DNA from: Toxorhynchites rutilus septentrionalis
Lineage: Eukaryota > Arthropoda > Insecta > Diptera > Culicidae
NCBI RefSeq assembly: GCF_029784135.1
Contig: NC_073746.1
Span: forward strand, 76,496,542-76,560,541
Length of the DNA stretch: 64,000 nucleotides
Reading direction: 5' to 3'
How positions within the stretch are numbered: position 1 is the first letter of the stretch; every line of letters starts with the position of its first letter. Below are positions 1 to 11,782 of the stretch, piece by piece. Below the pieces are notes generated by a model. That model saw nothing but the letters and a program-made list of their open reading frames with translations, had not been told where the DNA came from and made no database searches. The position numbers were made by a program, and so were the translations under genes.

Positions 1-951
1 TTAGAAGGGTGGTGTCCAAGACTATTGTTTTATACTCCGTTTTATCCACTCAATATTTTTTTTCGAAAAATAACAAAACTTATTTTTATTCCTGAACTAT
101 TTGGTCAGCCTAGAAATATTATTTATAACAATAATAATGTTAATAGATAATTCATAATGCCGTAGGACCTTACAACTGAGGTTTCGACAGGGTATAGAAA
201 TTGAACAAACATTTTTATTATTATGAAATTGGTCATATTTCGAGAACGGTTGGTCCTAGGATACAACGTTATATATAGTTTTTCATGAAGAATCACATGT
301 AGGTTTCATTTCACCTTGGTTTATTCGGCTTTGAGAGATTGCCAAGTTGGTTTACAAATAGTATACAATCAATTTGAACTACATTCTGAAATCATCTAAG
401 GAACAAATTGTTCTCAGAATAAATGATCAAAAGTTCGTTAGAATTGAGATCGTTCTTATGAATTTCTTTGGTTATCATTCCAAAAACACGAAACTAATTA
501 TTTGGTTTGTTCGATTGGGATGACTTCTTTTTTTCTTATTACACAGTTAAACAAGCGAAATCAGCAACCAGGAATGACGTATCAAATTACATCTCATTCC
601 TATCATATGTACGAGTTCTAACTGCTCGAACATTGTGTTTCAGATGGTCGTGCGAGATAGCTGATGCTTGATAATCCAACAACCGGTGTTCGAAGCCTAT
701 CGGAGCAGTTTCTTAAATTCTCGTAACTATCAATCACCACTCATTTTCAACATTTATATTTCACTCCCACTGTAAGCCAATTCAATAGTTTTTAATTCTA
801 CAAACATAAATATTCTCATATATAGGCATGGTGATTCGTGTGGTTATTATAAATGTAATGATAACCTCACAAATATTTTCCGACGTTTGTTTTTTGTAGA
901 TCTCTAATAAATCGTATATTAACTCCGCCTGTGAATGACGGATCCCAATAA
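1..951. other. AT-rich intergenic DNA, no gene seen
   Basis: I see no long reading frame, RNA gene or recognisable repeat boundary here. The stretch ends at the TA dinucleotide (952-953) flanking the ITmD37E copy that begins at 954. Confidence 0.6.
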
Positions 952-953
952 TA

Positions 954-1585
954 AAGGGTGTGTCACATCAAATTGCATCACGGAAAAAACGCTGTAGAAA
1001 TTTTATTTTTAGGAACTATATCTTCAGCTTTCGCTTATAATCAGATAAGAGTGTGAAGATCACGTTGGCCATGCTTCACTGTCAATTTTTCGTAAATTTG
1101 GAAAAATGTCGAACGTAAAAGAGCGTCGTGAATTAATCCTGTACACTCATTTCGAGAATCCGGAGTTGTCACATCGGGACATCGGTAAGATGCTGGGAAT
1201 CGTCCAATCCACGGTCAGCAGAGTACTAAAACGATAACTCGAGTACCTAACCATCGACCGGAAGGTGAAGAACGGCAAAAATGGATGCTCCGTCAGTGAA
1301 AAAGATCACAAGCGCGTAGTTAAGCAGTTTAGACGTGATCCGAGAAGTTCGGTCCGGGATGTCGCCAATAAGCTGAATTTGTCAAGTTCATTCGTCCAGC
1401 GGACCAAGCAGCGGGAGGGCCTGCGTACATACAAGGTTCAGAAGGCTCCTAACCGCGACGAAAGGCAAAACATGGTGGGGAAGACGCGAGCCCGGAAGCT
1501 GTACACCGAAATGCTGACGAAGCCGCATTGCCTGGTAATGGACGACGAAACCTACGTCAAAGCGGACTTTCGTCAGCTGCCGGGC
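954..1585 (+). mobile_element. 5' part of an ITmD37E (DD37E) Tc1/mariner element, truncated
   Basis: The left end begins AAGGGTGTGTCACATCAAAT after a TA, matching the left end of the complete copy at 11,783-13,083. The transposase reading frame starts at ATG 1106. It is broken by an in-frame TAA (about 1235-1237) in the helix-turn-helix region and reopens to give the PAIRED-like second HTH and the first catalytic Asp (MDDETY). Homology stops abruptly near 1585, just after QLPG, where non-LTR sequence begins, so the 3' half and right terminus are missing. The TAA is absent from the copy at 11.8 kb, so the two copies decayed independently. Confidence 0.85.
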
Positions 1586-1589
1586 GCTT

Positions 1590-3800
1590 GTGGATGTCCA
1601 GTCATGCTCCTCTTCCATCCTCAATACTCCGACACGTTGTGAGTCGCTAGAGGTTGATAGTGACGAATGTAGCGTCACTACAAAAACTGAATCTAAAGTT
1701 GTAGATTCAGTCGAGGTCCACTCTTCGTGGAAAAAGAACCTCACCAAGGGTCAGAGAAGAAAACTGAAGAACTTGGTCGCACCTGGGATTCCTTCAAAGG
1801 AAGCTCAGCTGAAAGCACTGAGTCAGGATCGGAGCTACCTAGTAGTGATGAAAAACTGATTCCTAAAAAATCGAAGCAAAATCTCTGCCCCCGACAAAGA
1901 GCGGGGCAGAATGAGCAGAAAAAAAGTTGTACATAACACTCTTCAAAACAATACCACAACAACCACTATCGAATCTGGAATGTCCTTCAAAGAAGCCTTA
2001 GAGCAGATCAAAGTTGGTATTCTCCCGGAGAACTATCCCAACACTGAACTGACTACAGCTCAACTAGATTCTATTCAGAATGCTCTACTCACTGCAATAG
2101 AGCAACAAAGAAATGAACCGGTGAAACTGCTCATATAAGTCGGGTTATCTAATCCTTTCTTGTAAAGACCATCAAACTTCGGAATGGTTGAAGAAAGTGG
2201 TTCCCATGGTAACCCTAGAGGATAACATAAAACTGGTTGCTCTAGACGCAAGAAATATTCCGCGTCCAGAGATTCTTCATGCCTTTATTCCACAAAGTGC
2301 AACATACAGCGACGAGAGACTCAAAAGCCTCATTGAGAGCCAAAACGAGAATCTCTCCACCGATAAATGGCGAAAACTCAAGAGATCCAATCCCAATGAA
2401 ATCCACGCGGACTGGACGCTAACAGTCGACGAAGCTTCAATGCGTCAACTTGTTAGCAACCACTTCAAAATAAACTTCCGATTTGGCGAAACTAAGCTGA
2501 GGAAAACTGATCCAAAGCAGCGCCAAACAACAACTCAAAAGAAGTCCAGTGTGCTCGAAGGAGATCTGCTGTCAAGAAACGAGAAACTTCATAACTCCAA
2601 AAACCCAGGTAATCTGAAGTCTTCAGAGCCCAGTGACTCCATACTTGAGGAGCCACAAAATGCTCGAAAAGTCATCAGCAGGGTTTCTGATAAATCGAAG
2701 TTTCCTCGAGAAATTTCTCCGAAAACAAGGAACTTGACAATCTGACTGTTCCTGGCCCAAGTGGTTCAAACTTAAAAGCAATCGCAAAAAGGGTAGGAAC
2801 TTCAACTACGTCAAGTGAAAAAGGTGAGTTTCTTCAAACCCCCCATCACGCCAGATCCAAAACGAGCATGAACAATGGAACAAGCAAAAAACCTGACCAT
2901 AATTTCAACAAAACAGATGGGGCTCTGATTTTCCCAAATAAACCTCCGGATCGGTCAACCCAACCTAATGCAGAACACTAAAGTTTTGCAAATAAACCTC
3001 CATCACGCTAAAGCAGCGTCGAGCGTGTTATACAGGAGGTTTACAAAAGACGCTGTGGATCTAGCTCTTATCCAAGAGCTTTGGGTTCACAAAGGAAGAA
3101 TACTAAGTATTCAAACAGGTTCATGTAGGTTGTTTTACGATGACAAGCTTGACTCTCCAAGAGCTGCTGTCTTAGTAAATGCAAACATAAAATGCTTTCT
3201 TATTACAGAGTTCACTCAAAGGGACATCAGAGGCAATCAGAGTGGAAGTACCAACCGCCAAAGGAAGATCCGACATCGTAATTGCGTCGGCTTACTTTCC
3301 TGGCGACGTTCCTGAGGTTCCCCCACGAGAGGTAGCGGCGTTTGTGAACTACTGTAGGGAAATCAACAAGGACTTCATCATCGGATGTGATGCCAACGCT
3401 CATCACACAATGTTTGCCCACATACCGACATTAACTACCGAGGTGAGTGTCTTTTAGAATTTTTCTCGTCAAACAACATAGATATTGCTAACAAAGAAAA
3501 TGAACCAACATTCATAAACGCAATCAGACACGAAGTCTTAGACCTAACGCTGTGTAGCCCGGTTATTCTTGACAAGATTCATAACTGGCACGTTTCCGAA
3601 GAGGCGTCTTTTTCTGATCATAGACACATTATTTTTGAATGGGATGGTGGCATGACAGTTCAGCGAGAATACCGAGATCCCAAAAAAAAACAACTGGAAT
3701 CGGTATTCCCTTGAACTCGAGTCAAAAATTCTAAACTCAAAAAAACGGTCGATTCAGCAGCTTGAATCAGCTTCACGCAGGGGTTCACACCCAACAGGGA
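1590..3800 (+). mobile_element. Non-LTR retrotransposon fragment: ORF1 plus endonuclease, broken
   Basis: Frames at 1590-1859, 1911-2138 and 2188-2745 together read as one basic ORF1 protein, with GQRRKLKNL, then YPNTELTTAQLDSIQ, then SQNENLSTDKWRKLKR. It resembles the DUF4780-type ORF1 of mosquito non-LTR elements. Frames at 2968-3315 and 3242-3457, continuing to about 3700, form an exonuclease-endonuclease-phosphatase domain. The motifs seen are LQINLHHAKAA, IQELWVHKG, SAYFPGD, GCDANAHH and SDHRHIIF. Several frameshifts separate the pieces, and the element ends near 3800 before any reverse transcriptase. The clade (LOA or Jockey) is not settled from these domains. It is a dead, 3'-truncated copy abutting the truncated DD37E element. 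Confidence 0.8.
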
Positions 3801-3929
3801 AAAAAAGAAAAAAAAAATGCGGTGACACAACATTCCTGTGACTTGTTTTCAAAATTAAGATCTATTTATTGAAGGGATCGGGTTTTCGGCAATCCTAAAC
3901 TATATGGAAGATATTGAGTGTACATCTCC

Positions 3930-4020
3930 TTCTTGAACGGTACTAAGATCCCAGGGAATACCGCCTTCTCGAAGTAATATTATTTGCATTATTTCTACAT
4001 GCAAGTTAAAATGATTTTCT
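3930..4020 (-). repeat. Diverged Feilai-like SINE tail
   Basis: The order CTTCTTGAACGG, then CCGCCTTCTCGAAGTAAT, parallels the 3' segment of the Feilai-like SINE at 6141-6417 in the same orientation, with many substitutions. The tRNA-like head is missing. Confidence 0.4.
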
Positions 4021-5530
4021 TCGACACTGACAACAGTGAGTTACAACAAAGCTCCCACCAAAACATGTTTAATTTGCTTAACACCCCAACTTGTTCATGG
4101 GAACCACGTTGACGAATATCTAACTTACGAACACAAGGACAGTCTCTACAAACTCGAAAGATGACCGGATCAGTTCAATAAAGCATTGGTCAAAGATCAA
4201 AGCTGAGGATTAGGAGATTCATTCATCCCGGTAACTTGTGTAATAAGAACTCATAGATTGAACTTTATTTGTATTTTGAAGTTATCAACTGTTAAAACGT
4301 ATAAACTGAGTAACATTAAAATATATTTACTATTTCTAGTTCATTGAAAATCGCCGTAAATTTCTTCATCATAATAATCTGAGAACTAAGAAATAAAAAT
4401 ATCACACCAGTTTTCAGCGGCACCCACCGAGCATATGTGTTTATCAAAACATCTATGCTACGAGGAAAAGTTCTGCGCCGAGATCCGCATGAAAGCTTTC
4501 AACAAACAGCACGCCAATGTGTTCGTATGCCATCCTAAAACCCAAACAGGTGCACCTGTTTGCGTATGAATGAGTGAGGGAATGAATGAATGAACAAATA
4601 TCAATCACACGAACAACCACGCAGGTACCCGTTCTGCTAGCACTACACTAAATACAATAACGACGAGAGAGCACAGGTATTTTCACTACGACACTTCCCC
4701 TTTTTCGCTTCAAACGTCAAAAAGATAGTGGTAATAAGGTTCATTTTTTTTGCTTCACGCTTGAGAGATAGCTGTCAATTCACATCCGGCCGTAAAATGC
4801 AACGAGAACGAAATAGATGAAAAACCCATTGAAGCACAATCATGGCTCAAAATCACACAACACTGCACCGCACACTGAACGATTTGCGTGATAATTTTTA
4901 TGCACAAATGCCAATAATAGGCTCGGTTCAGTTGAGCTAATTAGTGAAGAAAACACCAACCGATGAACGAACGATGTGAAGACACCCCACTTGTGTTCTC
5001 AAAGAGTTGCGCTGGACTGATTGAGTTAGCACTGGCGAAGGGATGTCATTGGCCGGCTCGTTGTGTCAGAGTATACTGTGGTAAAATTAAGTTATGCTCT
5101 ATGAGAGAGCTTTTTCACACCTGTACTGCTACCAGCAACTCTGAGGTATCATCACCTGTTGCTTTCATACGAGCAGCGCACTCTGTCTGTGGACACTCTG
5201 CAGTGTGCACGACTCTTATAAGAAAATGATATTGAGAAAACAAGTATTTTTTTGTAAAGTAAATTTATGATTAAAAGAATGAACAATTCTCGCTTATCTA
5301 ACTTTTTTTTTTCTCTTTATTCCATCCAAAGAGAGTTGTACACAGTACACTTCGTACGGGGTCGGAGTTTGTTCGACCTTTGTGGATTTGTGCTGCCCAT
5401 AGCACAGTGGGGAATCGCTGACCATCAGGCAAACAATTTAAAATGCCTCAGCCGTTTCGTAATATTTTTCCTTTCTTGCTATAATGTGCTTGAATCTCAC
5501 ATTTGAGCACAATATTATCAAATCTGATTT
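4020..5530. other. Intergenic DNA, no supported gene
   Basis: Only short reading frames without recognisable motifs are present. A run of imperfect GAATGA repeats lies near 4570-4595. The frames at 4963-5229 and 5267-5506 look like chance openings. Confidence 0.5.
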
Positions 5531-5533
5531 TTT

Positions 5534-5920
5534 ATGACTTTTAAGTGGAGGTTGGTCATGGGGTCATGTGACCATGCTGCAGCTGTTAAAGAATCTGCCG
5601 GATGTGATTCAGTGGAGGCAGCGAGTGGAGGTTTTGCAGAAGAGGCAGACGGAGTTGGTCCAAAAGAGTCTGATGAAGAGTTCGGATGTTTTGATGATGG
5701 ACGTGAATTGGATGAGAATGATGGTCCAAGGCTGGAAGACAACGCAGTATCCGACGACCACATCGGGAAAGACACCCTCCTTCCTGGCATCAGGAGTACG
5801 ATATGGAATATGCGGCATACGCTCCAAGTGCCGTGAACTACGTGCAGGATGTTCTGATGTCGCTGGCGGAGGCCCAGCAACGGGACGATTGGTATGGATG
5901 GAAACAGTCAGTCAGTTATA
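5534..5920 (+). pseudogene. Unrecognised coding-like stretch with a frameshift
   Basis: GC content rises sharply here against AT-rich flanks. Frame 2 (from 5568) gives a Met/Gln-rich helical stretch (LLKNLPDVIQWRQRVEVLQK) that runs to about 5780. Another frame then reads EYDMEYAAYAPSAVNY and LMSLAEAQQRDDWYGWKQ to about 5920. Switching frames near 5780-5790 gives the more protein-like product, so this looks like an exon or processed fragment with a small indel. The 3' edge coincides with the start of a repeat shared with 25.17 kb. I do not recognise a family, and the whole stretch could be noise. Confidence 0.3.
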
Positions 5921-5989
5921 GAACTTTTAGTACAGGTTATAGTTGTGAAACATCTAAATAAGTGGATTTAAATAACATCTTCTTCTTAT

Positions 5990-6140
5990 GGGAGGCGATC
6001 TGGCGTAGTGGTAACATCCATGCCTCTCACGCATGTCACGAGTTCAATTCTCACTCCCGACATTCTTCCAAAAATGGAAGTAAAAAGTGACGAATCAGCC
6101 AAATGAGTTGAAAATCACTATAATACAGATAAAAAAAAAA
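5990..6140 (+). mobile_element. tRNA-derived SINE (family B, copy 1), nested
   Basis: It starts GGGAGGCGATCTGGCGTAGT. An A-box-like TGGCGTAGTGGT and a B-box-like GAGTTCAATTCTC indicate an internal pol III promoter. It ends in an A-run. It is almost identical to 14,191-14,342. The flanks share ATCTTCTTCTTAT, consistent with insertion into the CTT-repeat tail of the neighbouring Feilai-like SINE. Confidence 0.85.
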
Positions 6141-6417
6141 TCTTCTTCTTCTTCTTATATGGCACTAACGTCCCTAGAGGAACTCCGCCGTCTCAACGTA
6201 GTATTACTTGCGTCATTTTCATTAGTACTTAGTTGAGATTTCTATGCCAAATAACACGCCTTGAATGCATTCTGAGTGGCAAGCTCTAGAATACGCGTGA
6301 CCACAGTGCAAGTCAGAGGAAATTTCTTTGAAGAAAAATTTCCCCGACCAGAACGGGAATCGAACCCGAACCCCCGGCATGTTAGGTTTGACGCTAACCA
6401 CTCGGCCACGGGAGCAC
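6141..6417 (-). mobile_element. Feilai-like tRNA-derived SINE
   Basis: Read on the minus strand it starts GTGCTCCCGTGGCCGAGTGG (A box), then has the B-box GGTTCGATTCCC, and ends in AAG repeats. Perfect 13-bp direct repeats ATTTAAATAACAT lie at 5966-5978 and 6420-6432. They flank both SINEs, so this one landed first in the MITE and family B then inserted into its tail. Confidence 0.88.
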
Positions 6418-7454
6418 AAATTTAAATAACATATTGGAAGTGAAAAACTTCGGAATTAGTAATTTTTAATGTGTTATTATTAATTTTGTTCTAAAAAGTC
6501 ATAATTAATATTGTTGTTTCTATTAATTAAAAGCTCTCTAACCACTCTTCAATTTGTTCTTTGACACCCAACTTCTATCTATCTTAATTTCGCTGCAAAT
6601 GCATACAATTCCTGGTGAAAACACAAGTAAAATCTTCAAAAATCACAATTTTTACCCCACTGTACACATGGTAGCCACTTAAATTTCACCTGAACGTTGA
6701 ATAATTACATTTTTCCTTGAAATAAGTCATGTTTGAAATGCAAAAAAAAAATTTCAAACTGTATATAATCGAGTCCGAAATTGTATATAATCGAATCACA
6801 TATAATCGAGTCTGTATATAATCGAGTCTGTGTATAATAGAGTCCGACCTGTAATAGCATTGCAATAGATTGTGAGGGAGTGTCCAACTCGATTGGTACA
6901 AACACACCATGAATCATGAGATCATCATGAAATGTCTGAGCATAAAGCACCCAAAATTGAATAATTGTTTTATATGTTCTTGTCATATGTTCTAGAAAAC
7001 GTAATCCTGCGATGAAACGTCTCAATGTTTTTTTAGATAGTATTTTCAGACATTTAAAAAACTTTCAAAGTAAATTAATTTTCACGACAGTATGTGTGCA
7101 CTTTCATATTTTACATTCTCTATGCTTTAGTGAGAAAAAGATAAACATTGTTATTTATTTATTATAACGCTAACAAATAACACAGACGTTGCATCCGAAT
7201 GTTCGCTATATGTGAATATTGAAAACAACTGATTCTCATTTAAATAGATTCGGAGGCTATTATTCATAAAATATTTGAGATGGGAAAATATTATTAACAT
7301 CAAGCCGTAGCTATTATTGGGGCGTTATTATTAAAAAATCTGTAAAATCTGTATGAAAAAAAACAAAAAAACTGTATTCTGTATCTACAGATTCTTGGTG
7401 CCAAAAAGTCGAAAAAATCTGTAGAAATACAGATTATTTTGTAGATATATAGGG

Positions 7455-7640
7455 CTGGGAAAAACGAAATGTCGTATTTCTGATCGAAATTTGACACTTT
7501 ATTTAACATACTTAAAATTATCCAATTTAAGTCAAATATGCGCCGTTTTGTTCGCAAAATTGTTGCCATTTAGAAGGCAACTTCTTCAACGAATTGAGGA
7601 AATTGACGTATCAAACCGTTAAGGGATCCCATCATTGAGA
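7455..7640 (-). pseudogene. Possible mariner transposase C-terminal fragment
   Basis: The minus strand reads LPSKWQQFCEQNGAYLT followed by a stop, resembling the WQ..x.NGxY ending of mariner transposases. It is short, and no catalytic residue is included. Confidence 0.35.
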
Positions 7641-7668
7641 ACATTCTGATTGAAAAATGCAATTGACG

Positions 7669-7882
7669 TTATTGTTCTACCGTTATGAGCGGTAGAACAA
7701 TGTTTAGGAACAGCACAATCGGTTTAGTCATAGGATCGTTTAAATGAGTCAATACACGATTGGCGGATTGATAATGATCATACTTAATTTGGAACGAAAA
7801 GAATAGTTTAAGCTCTTCAAATCGCTCAAGATTTCGCTTAACAACTGCCTCCAATGAAAGCCATCTCGTTGCGTGGCATTCA
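7669..7882 (-). pseudogene. hAT-type transposase relic
   Basis: Reading from 7882 downwards gives ATRWLSLEAVVKRNLERFEE, followed by a region with LNDPMTKPIVLFL and LPL. The TRWLSLE motif and the downstream LNDP..K...FL are typical of the C-terminal half of hAT-like transposases. Only about 70 residues survive. The catalytic part and the dimerisation tail are missing. Confidence 0.6.
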
Positions 7883-8344
7883 ACATTTTAATAAATCAAG
7901 GAATCTATGTATGCACTTAAAATTGAATTTAAAAAAAAACTGTAATTCTGTATATACGGATTCTGTATCTGAAAGTTGGCGAAAAATCTGTAAAATACAG
8001 AATATTCTGTGTATGTGGCAACCCTGCCCAACACTAATAACATGGTTGTAGGGTGATTATTTCATTGTTTCTAGTTCCTCTTTAAAAAAACAAACAGGAA
8101 CAAATTACGGAAAGACAAGTAGCTGAAATATTTTCAGAACTGTATGAGGCACTTTCAAATTATTTCGGAGAACCTTTTGATTCTGGCATGAATACATGAC
8201 AGTTGTTACTAACTCTTAATTGATTAAAATTATTGAAGGGAATGTTCGCGTAGTAAATTTTTTGAGTGTTAGGCGAATAGGATTAACGTTCCTAGTGTTC
8301 GTACTTCAATGCGATCAATTCAGTCTTTCCAACATCGCTGATAT

Positions 8345-8831
8345 TGGGGGTCTCCGTAGCAACATTGGTTGCGCGTTCGCTTAATAAGCGATCGATCGTG
8401 AGTTCAAAACTTAGGGTCATTGACATATTTGTGTTGTTACAGAATAACTACATCAATGCAACAATCATCAGCGATGGAGATCAATTCACGGTTGAAATAA
8501 GATCGATTCATCCATACATCTGCTCTGCTCTGCAAGATACATCGGACTGCTGTCCTATAAATAACTCAACAATGATCAATCAACTGTGTCCGCTGTCCGG
8601 TCTAACATGGATATTGGAAGAACAGAAGGAAAACTCTTACGCCTAAATGGCTACTGTATAAATGTGTACCATATGCAATGGTATAGCAGGGAATACTCCA
8701 ACGCCGAAAAATGGCAACTGTGTAATGTGCTAATTATAGATATGAGAAACATGTGATATGTACACGATTAAAATTCGGCTCTGTTACAGCTAAAATGCTA
8801 CTGAGCCTAAAATAAACAAAAGGGATAAAAA
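8345..8831 (+). mobile_element. tRNA-related SINE (family C) with imperfect target duplication
   Basis: The head GTAGCAACATTGGTTGCGCG and the B-like GATCGTGAGTTCAAAACTT suggest a tRNA-derived promoter. The body ends in AAAAGGGATAAAAAAA. AACATCGCTGATAT (from 8331) and AACATCGCTGGTAT (from 8832) look like a target-site duplication with one difference. The 3' ~170 bp recur inverted at 13,400-13,560. The 100-codon frame at 8344-8646 lies inside it and is probably fortuitous. Confidence 0.6.
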
Positions 8832-9030
8832 AACATCGCTGGTATGGTTTAGACTTTTTGAAACAAAAAATCTGTAGATACAGATTACATTTTTTGGGTT
8901 TCATACAGAATTTACAGATTTTTCAAAATAACGTTCAAATAATAGTTATGGCTTAATGTTAAGACTAGTTTTTCTCATCTCACCCATTTTATTTATACAG
9001 CCTTAGAATCTATTCAAATGAGAATCATCT

Positions 9031-9945
9031 CTTTTCGACATTCATTTGTGGCGTCATGTCCTACATTCTGACTTTTTGACTTCATAAAAATGTCATGTTG
9101 CATCGATCGAAAAAGGTAGTAATCGGACGGAGCAATGTCTGGAGAATACGGCGGGTGGAATGGGACCTCCCATTTCAGCGTTTCCAAGTATGTTTTGACC
9201 GGTTTCGTGACATGAGGCCGAGCAATGTCGTGCTGCAAAATAACTTTATCGTGTCTTCGCTCGTATTGTGGCCGTTTTTCCTACAGTGCACAGTTCAAAC
9301 GCATCAATTTTCGTCGGTAGAGATCCTCCGTAATGATTTCATTCGGTTTTAGCAGCTCATAGTACACCATATCATGCTGGTCCCACCAAATAGACAGCAT
9401 GACCTTCTGGCCGCGAATATTCCGCGCGGCCGTCGATGTTGATGCATGGCCGGGGTATCCATACGTTGCCCGGCGTTAAGGATTGTCGGAACGGACCTAC
9501 TTTTCATCGCCAGTAACGATTCGATGCGAAAAACCCTTTCTTTTCGAAAAACTTTTTCTTTTGCCATTGGATCAGTTGTTCGCACGTGAAAAAATGGCGT
9601 TCGAAGTCTCGTGGCTTCAATTCATACGGCACTCAATGTCCTATCTTTCGGATCATTCCCATTGCTTTTAACCGATCGAATATGGTTTTCTGAGCTACTC
9701 CAAGTGCATCTGCAAATTCTTGTTGCGTTTGTGACGGATCTTGATCGAGTAAAGCCTCCAATTCCTCATCTTCAAACTTTTTTAGCGGTCCGGAACGTTC
9801 TTCGTCTTCCAAATCAAAATTACCACTTTTAAACCGCGCAAATTTGATTCACTGGAATAATAATCAAGTTACGCCATCTGTTGCAAAACCGAAGAAACGT
9901 ACCGGTACACCTAATATTATTATAAGTGTGTATTATTCATCGTTA
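9031..9945 (-). mobile_element. Degenerate mariner (DD34D) element
   Basis: The minus strand gives QHDIARPHVTKPVKTY and SPDIAPSDYYLF. There are 34 residues between the two aspartates, the mariner signature. Upstream pieces include an HTH region (DQDPSQTQQEFADALGV), RVFRIESLLA and a YYELLKPNE.I block. Stops and frameshifts interrupt the frame repeatedly. The 5' terminus is probably near 9935 (TTAGGTGTACCGGTACG on the minus strand). The 3' end is lost at the junction with the inverted-repeat unit at 9030. Confidence 0.75.
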
Positions 9946-9959
9946 CTGGACCGTTTGAA

Positions 9960-11780
9960 AACCGAGTTGTAAGGAAAACACCCATCACAACGCACCAGCT
10001 TCAACAATAATGGAAACGGGGTTTCAACTCGTTTCAAAAATTCCTAAATGGTTCCCAAACGAACGAAATGATCTAATGGGGGTGAGTTGATGTTCTGACC
10101 AATTTTCCTTCAAAGAATGTAATGTATAGAACAAATTATTGTATTTGAAAGCATGTTCGTGGAATTGATCATATGTCCGCATGCATCACTATATTCTCTC
10201 GCCTTCATGTTGCCCGAATTACTGAATTACAATTCAGTATTTCCAACACATGCGTTTTTATTTCAGCTAGATTTGAATATCATTCATATTTTGACGCTCG
10301 GCTGTCTGGTTGAGCATGAGTCTTAGCATCAGCACTCCTACACACTTGCTGTGAGCGGCGTGATTGAAGTGTTTCGAAAATATTGTTTTCCCCATTCGGT
10401 AGAATTATTCAATATGAAATATAAAACCCAATATGGTATAATATTCGTTCCTACAGAGAGTGTAGCCAGCAAGTCTCACCGCTATTCGGGTATGCAAAGT
10501 AGCGACTCTTCCTATTGGCAAGTTTGAACAGAATATACCACCCGAAAGTATGACTCATACGTTGGTAGATTCCAAAGTCATCAAGTCTTGAGAAACATCA
10601 ATAACCCAATTGGTGGCAATGCTTTTTCGAGTCATTTCGGTGTATAGTGTTACACAAGGATATTCTTTTCACGTCGATCCTCGGTGCTGTCGCACTGTGG
10701 GAAAGTTTGGGTATGGAAACAATTGCATTGAACCCCCAGTGAGTGAATTTTGCAACGAAGGACGCTGACTATATTCCCTATCATCTTATTGTGGGCCATG
10801 TCTGTCACAATGAATTATACTCTAAATAATTTCTTATAGTGATTTCGATTGACTGTGAATCACTGCCCCTCTTTTGACACTGTTGGAAAACAAAACGAAT
10901 AGCATTAATTCGAGATAGTTTTTTTTCGTTTCTGATAACTCCAAAACTGAAAAATCCACCCGAACCGCTACCGGGTGAGATCATTGAAATAAATTACAAT
11001 CTCGGCACGCTACCACCGCAAATTGAATTCTAATGGCAACATCCACGCGTATCGCGTGTGTGTCTGTCAAATGTTCCAAATTATAGTCCATCTTCTTCTG
11101 GCCGGGAACGATTATGGATTATTACACCAGAAGCCAGCAACATCTGTGTTGACATCCACCACGGGAGCATGAATGACGAAAATGATACTACCGTGAACAC
11201 ACACAAATTAATAAATCACCCATAAATGTCCCTGACCGTTGGTTCTCAGCAAACTTCCAAACTACCACCAGCGGGTAGCCGAGGAGCGGCGCCGAAACAT
11301 AAAGGGGGGAAGCGGGCGATAAAATGAACTGCCCGATTGAATTAATATCGTATTATCGTTAGATTTTTCTCTTCTTTTGTTCGCACATAGGTTAAGTGAG
11401 GATAGAATCGAATTCATCGCGCCGAAGTGAGTCACCAGTTCGACCAGAGGCTGTTGAAAGGATCATTACTCACGACCATCAACGATCGAACGGTGCGATG
11501 AAGCGACTTTTACGCGTTCATTGTATCAAACTGTGTCTATTGGATGGACCATGGGCGCAATTTAATGGAGACGGACGGTTGATGCTTCATTTGAGAAAAT
11601 GATAGCATTTCGTCTCATGTATGTTTTGATTTTGTTTCGAGAATGAAAACATTTTTTTTTAACTGTGGATATGGTATCAATTTATTTATATTTCAACTAT
11701 TGTTTCTTTAATTGGTCTGAGATGTTCGCTGACTTAGTTGATTGTTACTGGGTTGTGGTTTCATGAATATAAATGCTTCA
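9960..11780. other. Intergenic DNA without recognised repeats
   Basis: This is one of the few stretches with little obvious transposon sequence and a somewhat higher GC content (especially 11,090-11,300). The 68-codon frame at 11,396-11,602 has no recognisable motif. Regulatory DNA of a gene outside the visible exons is possible, but nothing here proves it. Confidence 0.4.
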
Positions 11781-11782
11781 TA

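Larger units (their letters stand above)
5925..6851. mobile_element. TA-inserted MITE copy 1, split by nested SINEs
   Basis: Excluding the SINE insertions, this matches 25,166-25,621 over roughly 450 bp, including GGAAGTGAAAAACTT, TTTGTTCTTTGACACCCAA and CCCCACTGTACA. It closes with short ATAATCGAGTC repeats and the terminus GTCCGACCTG followed by TA (6852-6853). The left end is missing. The terminus suggests a pogo/Tc1-like non-autonomous element. Confidence 0.65.
7225..9030. mobile_element. Composite element with ~180-bp terminal inverted repeats
   Basis: 7230-7415 is inverted and repeated at about 8852-9028. Both arms share CTCATTT(A/G)AATAGATTC, a (T/C)AAGCC(G/A)TA(G/A)CTATTATT block and several TCTGTA/TACAGA motifs. 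The interior holds a possible mariner 3' end, a hAT transposase relic and a tRNA-related SINE, so the unit is a mosaic. A further block at 7920-8035 ends in GTGGCAACCCTG, resembling a hAT terminus. Confidence 0.6.
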
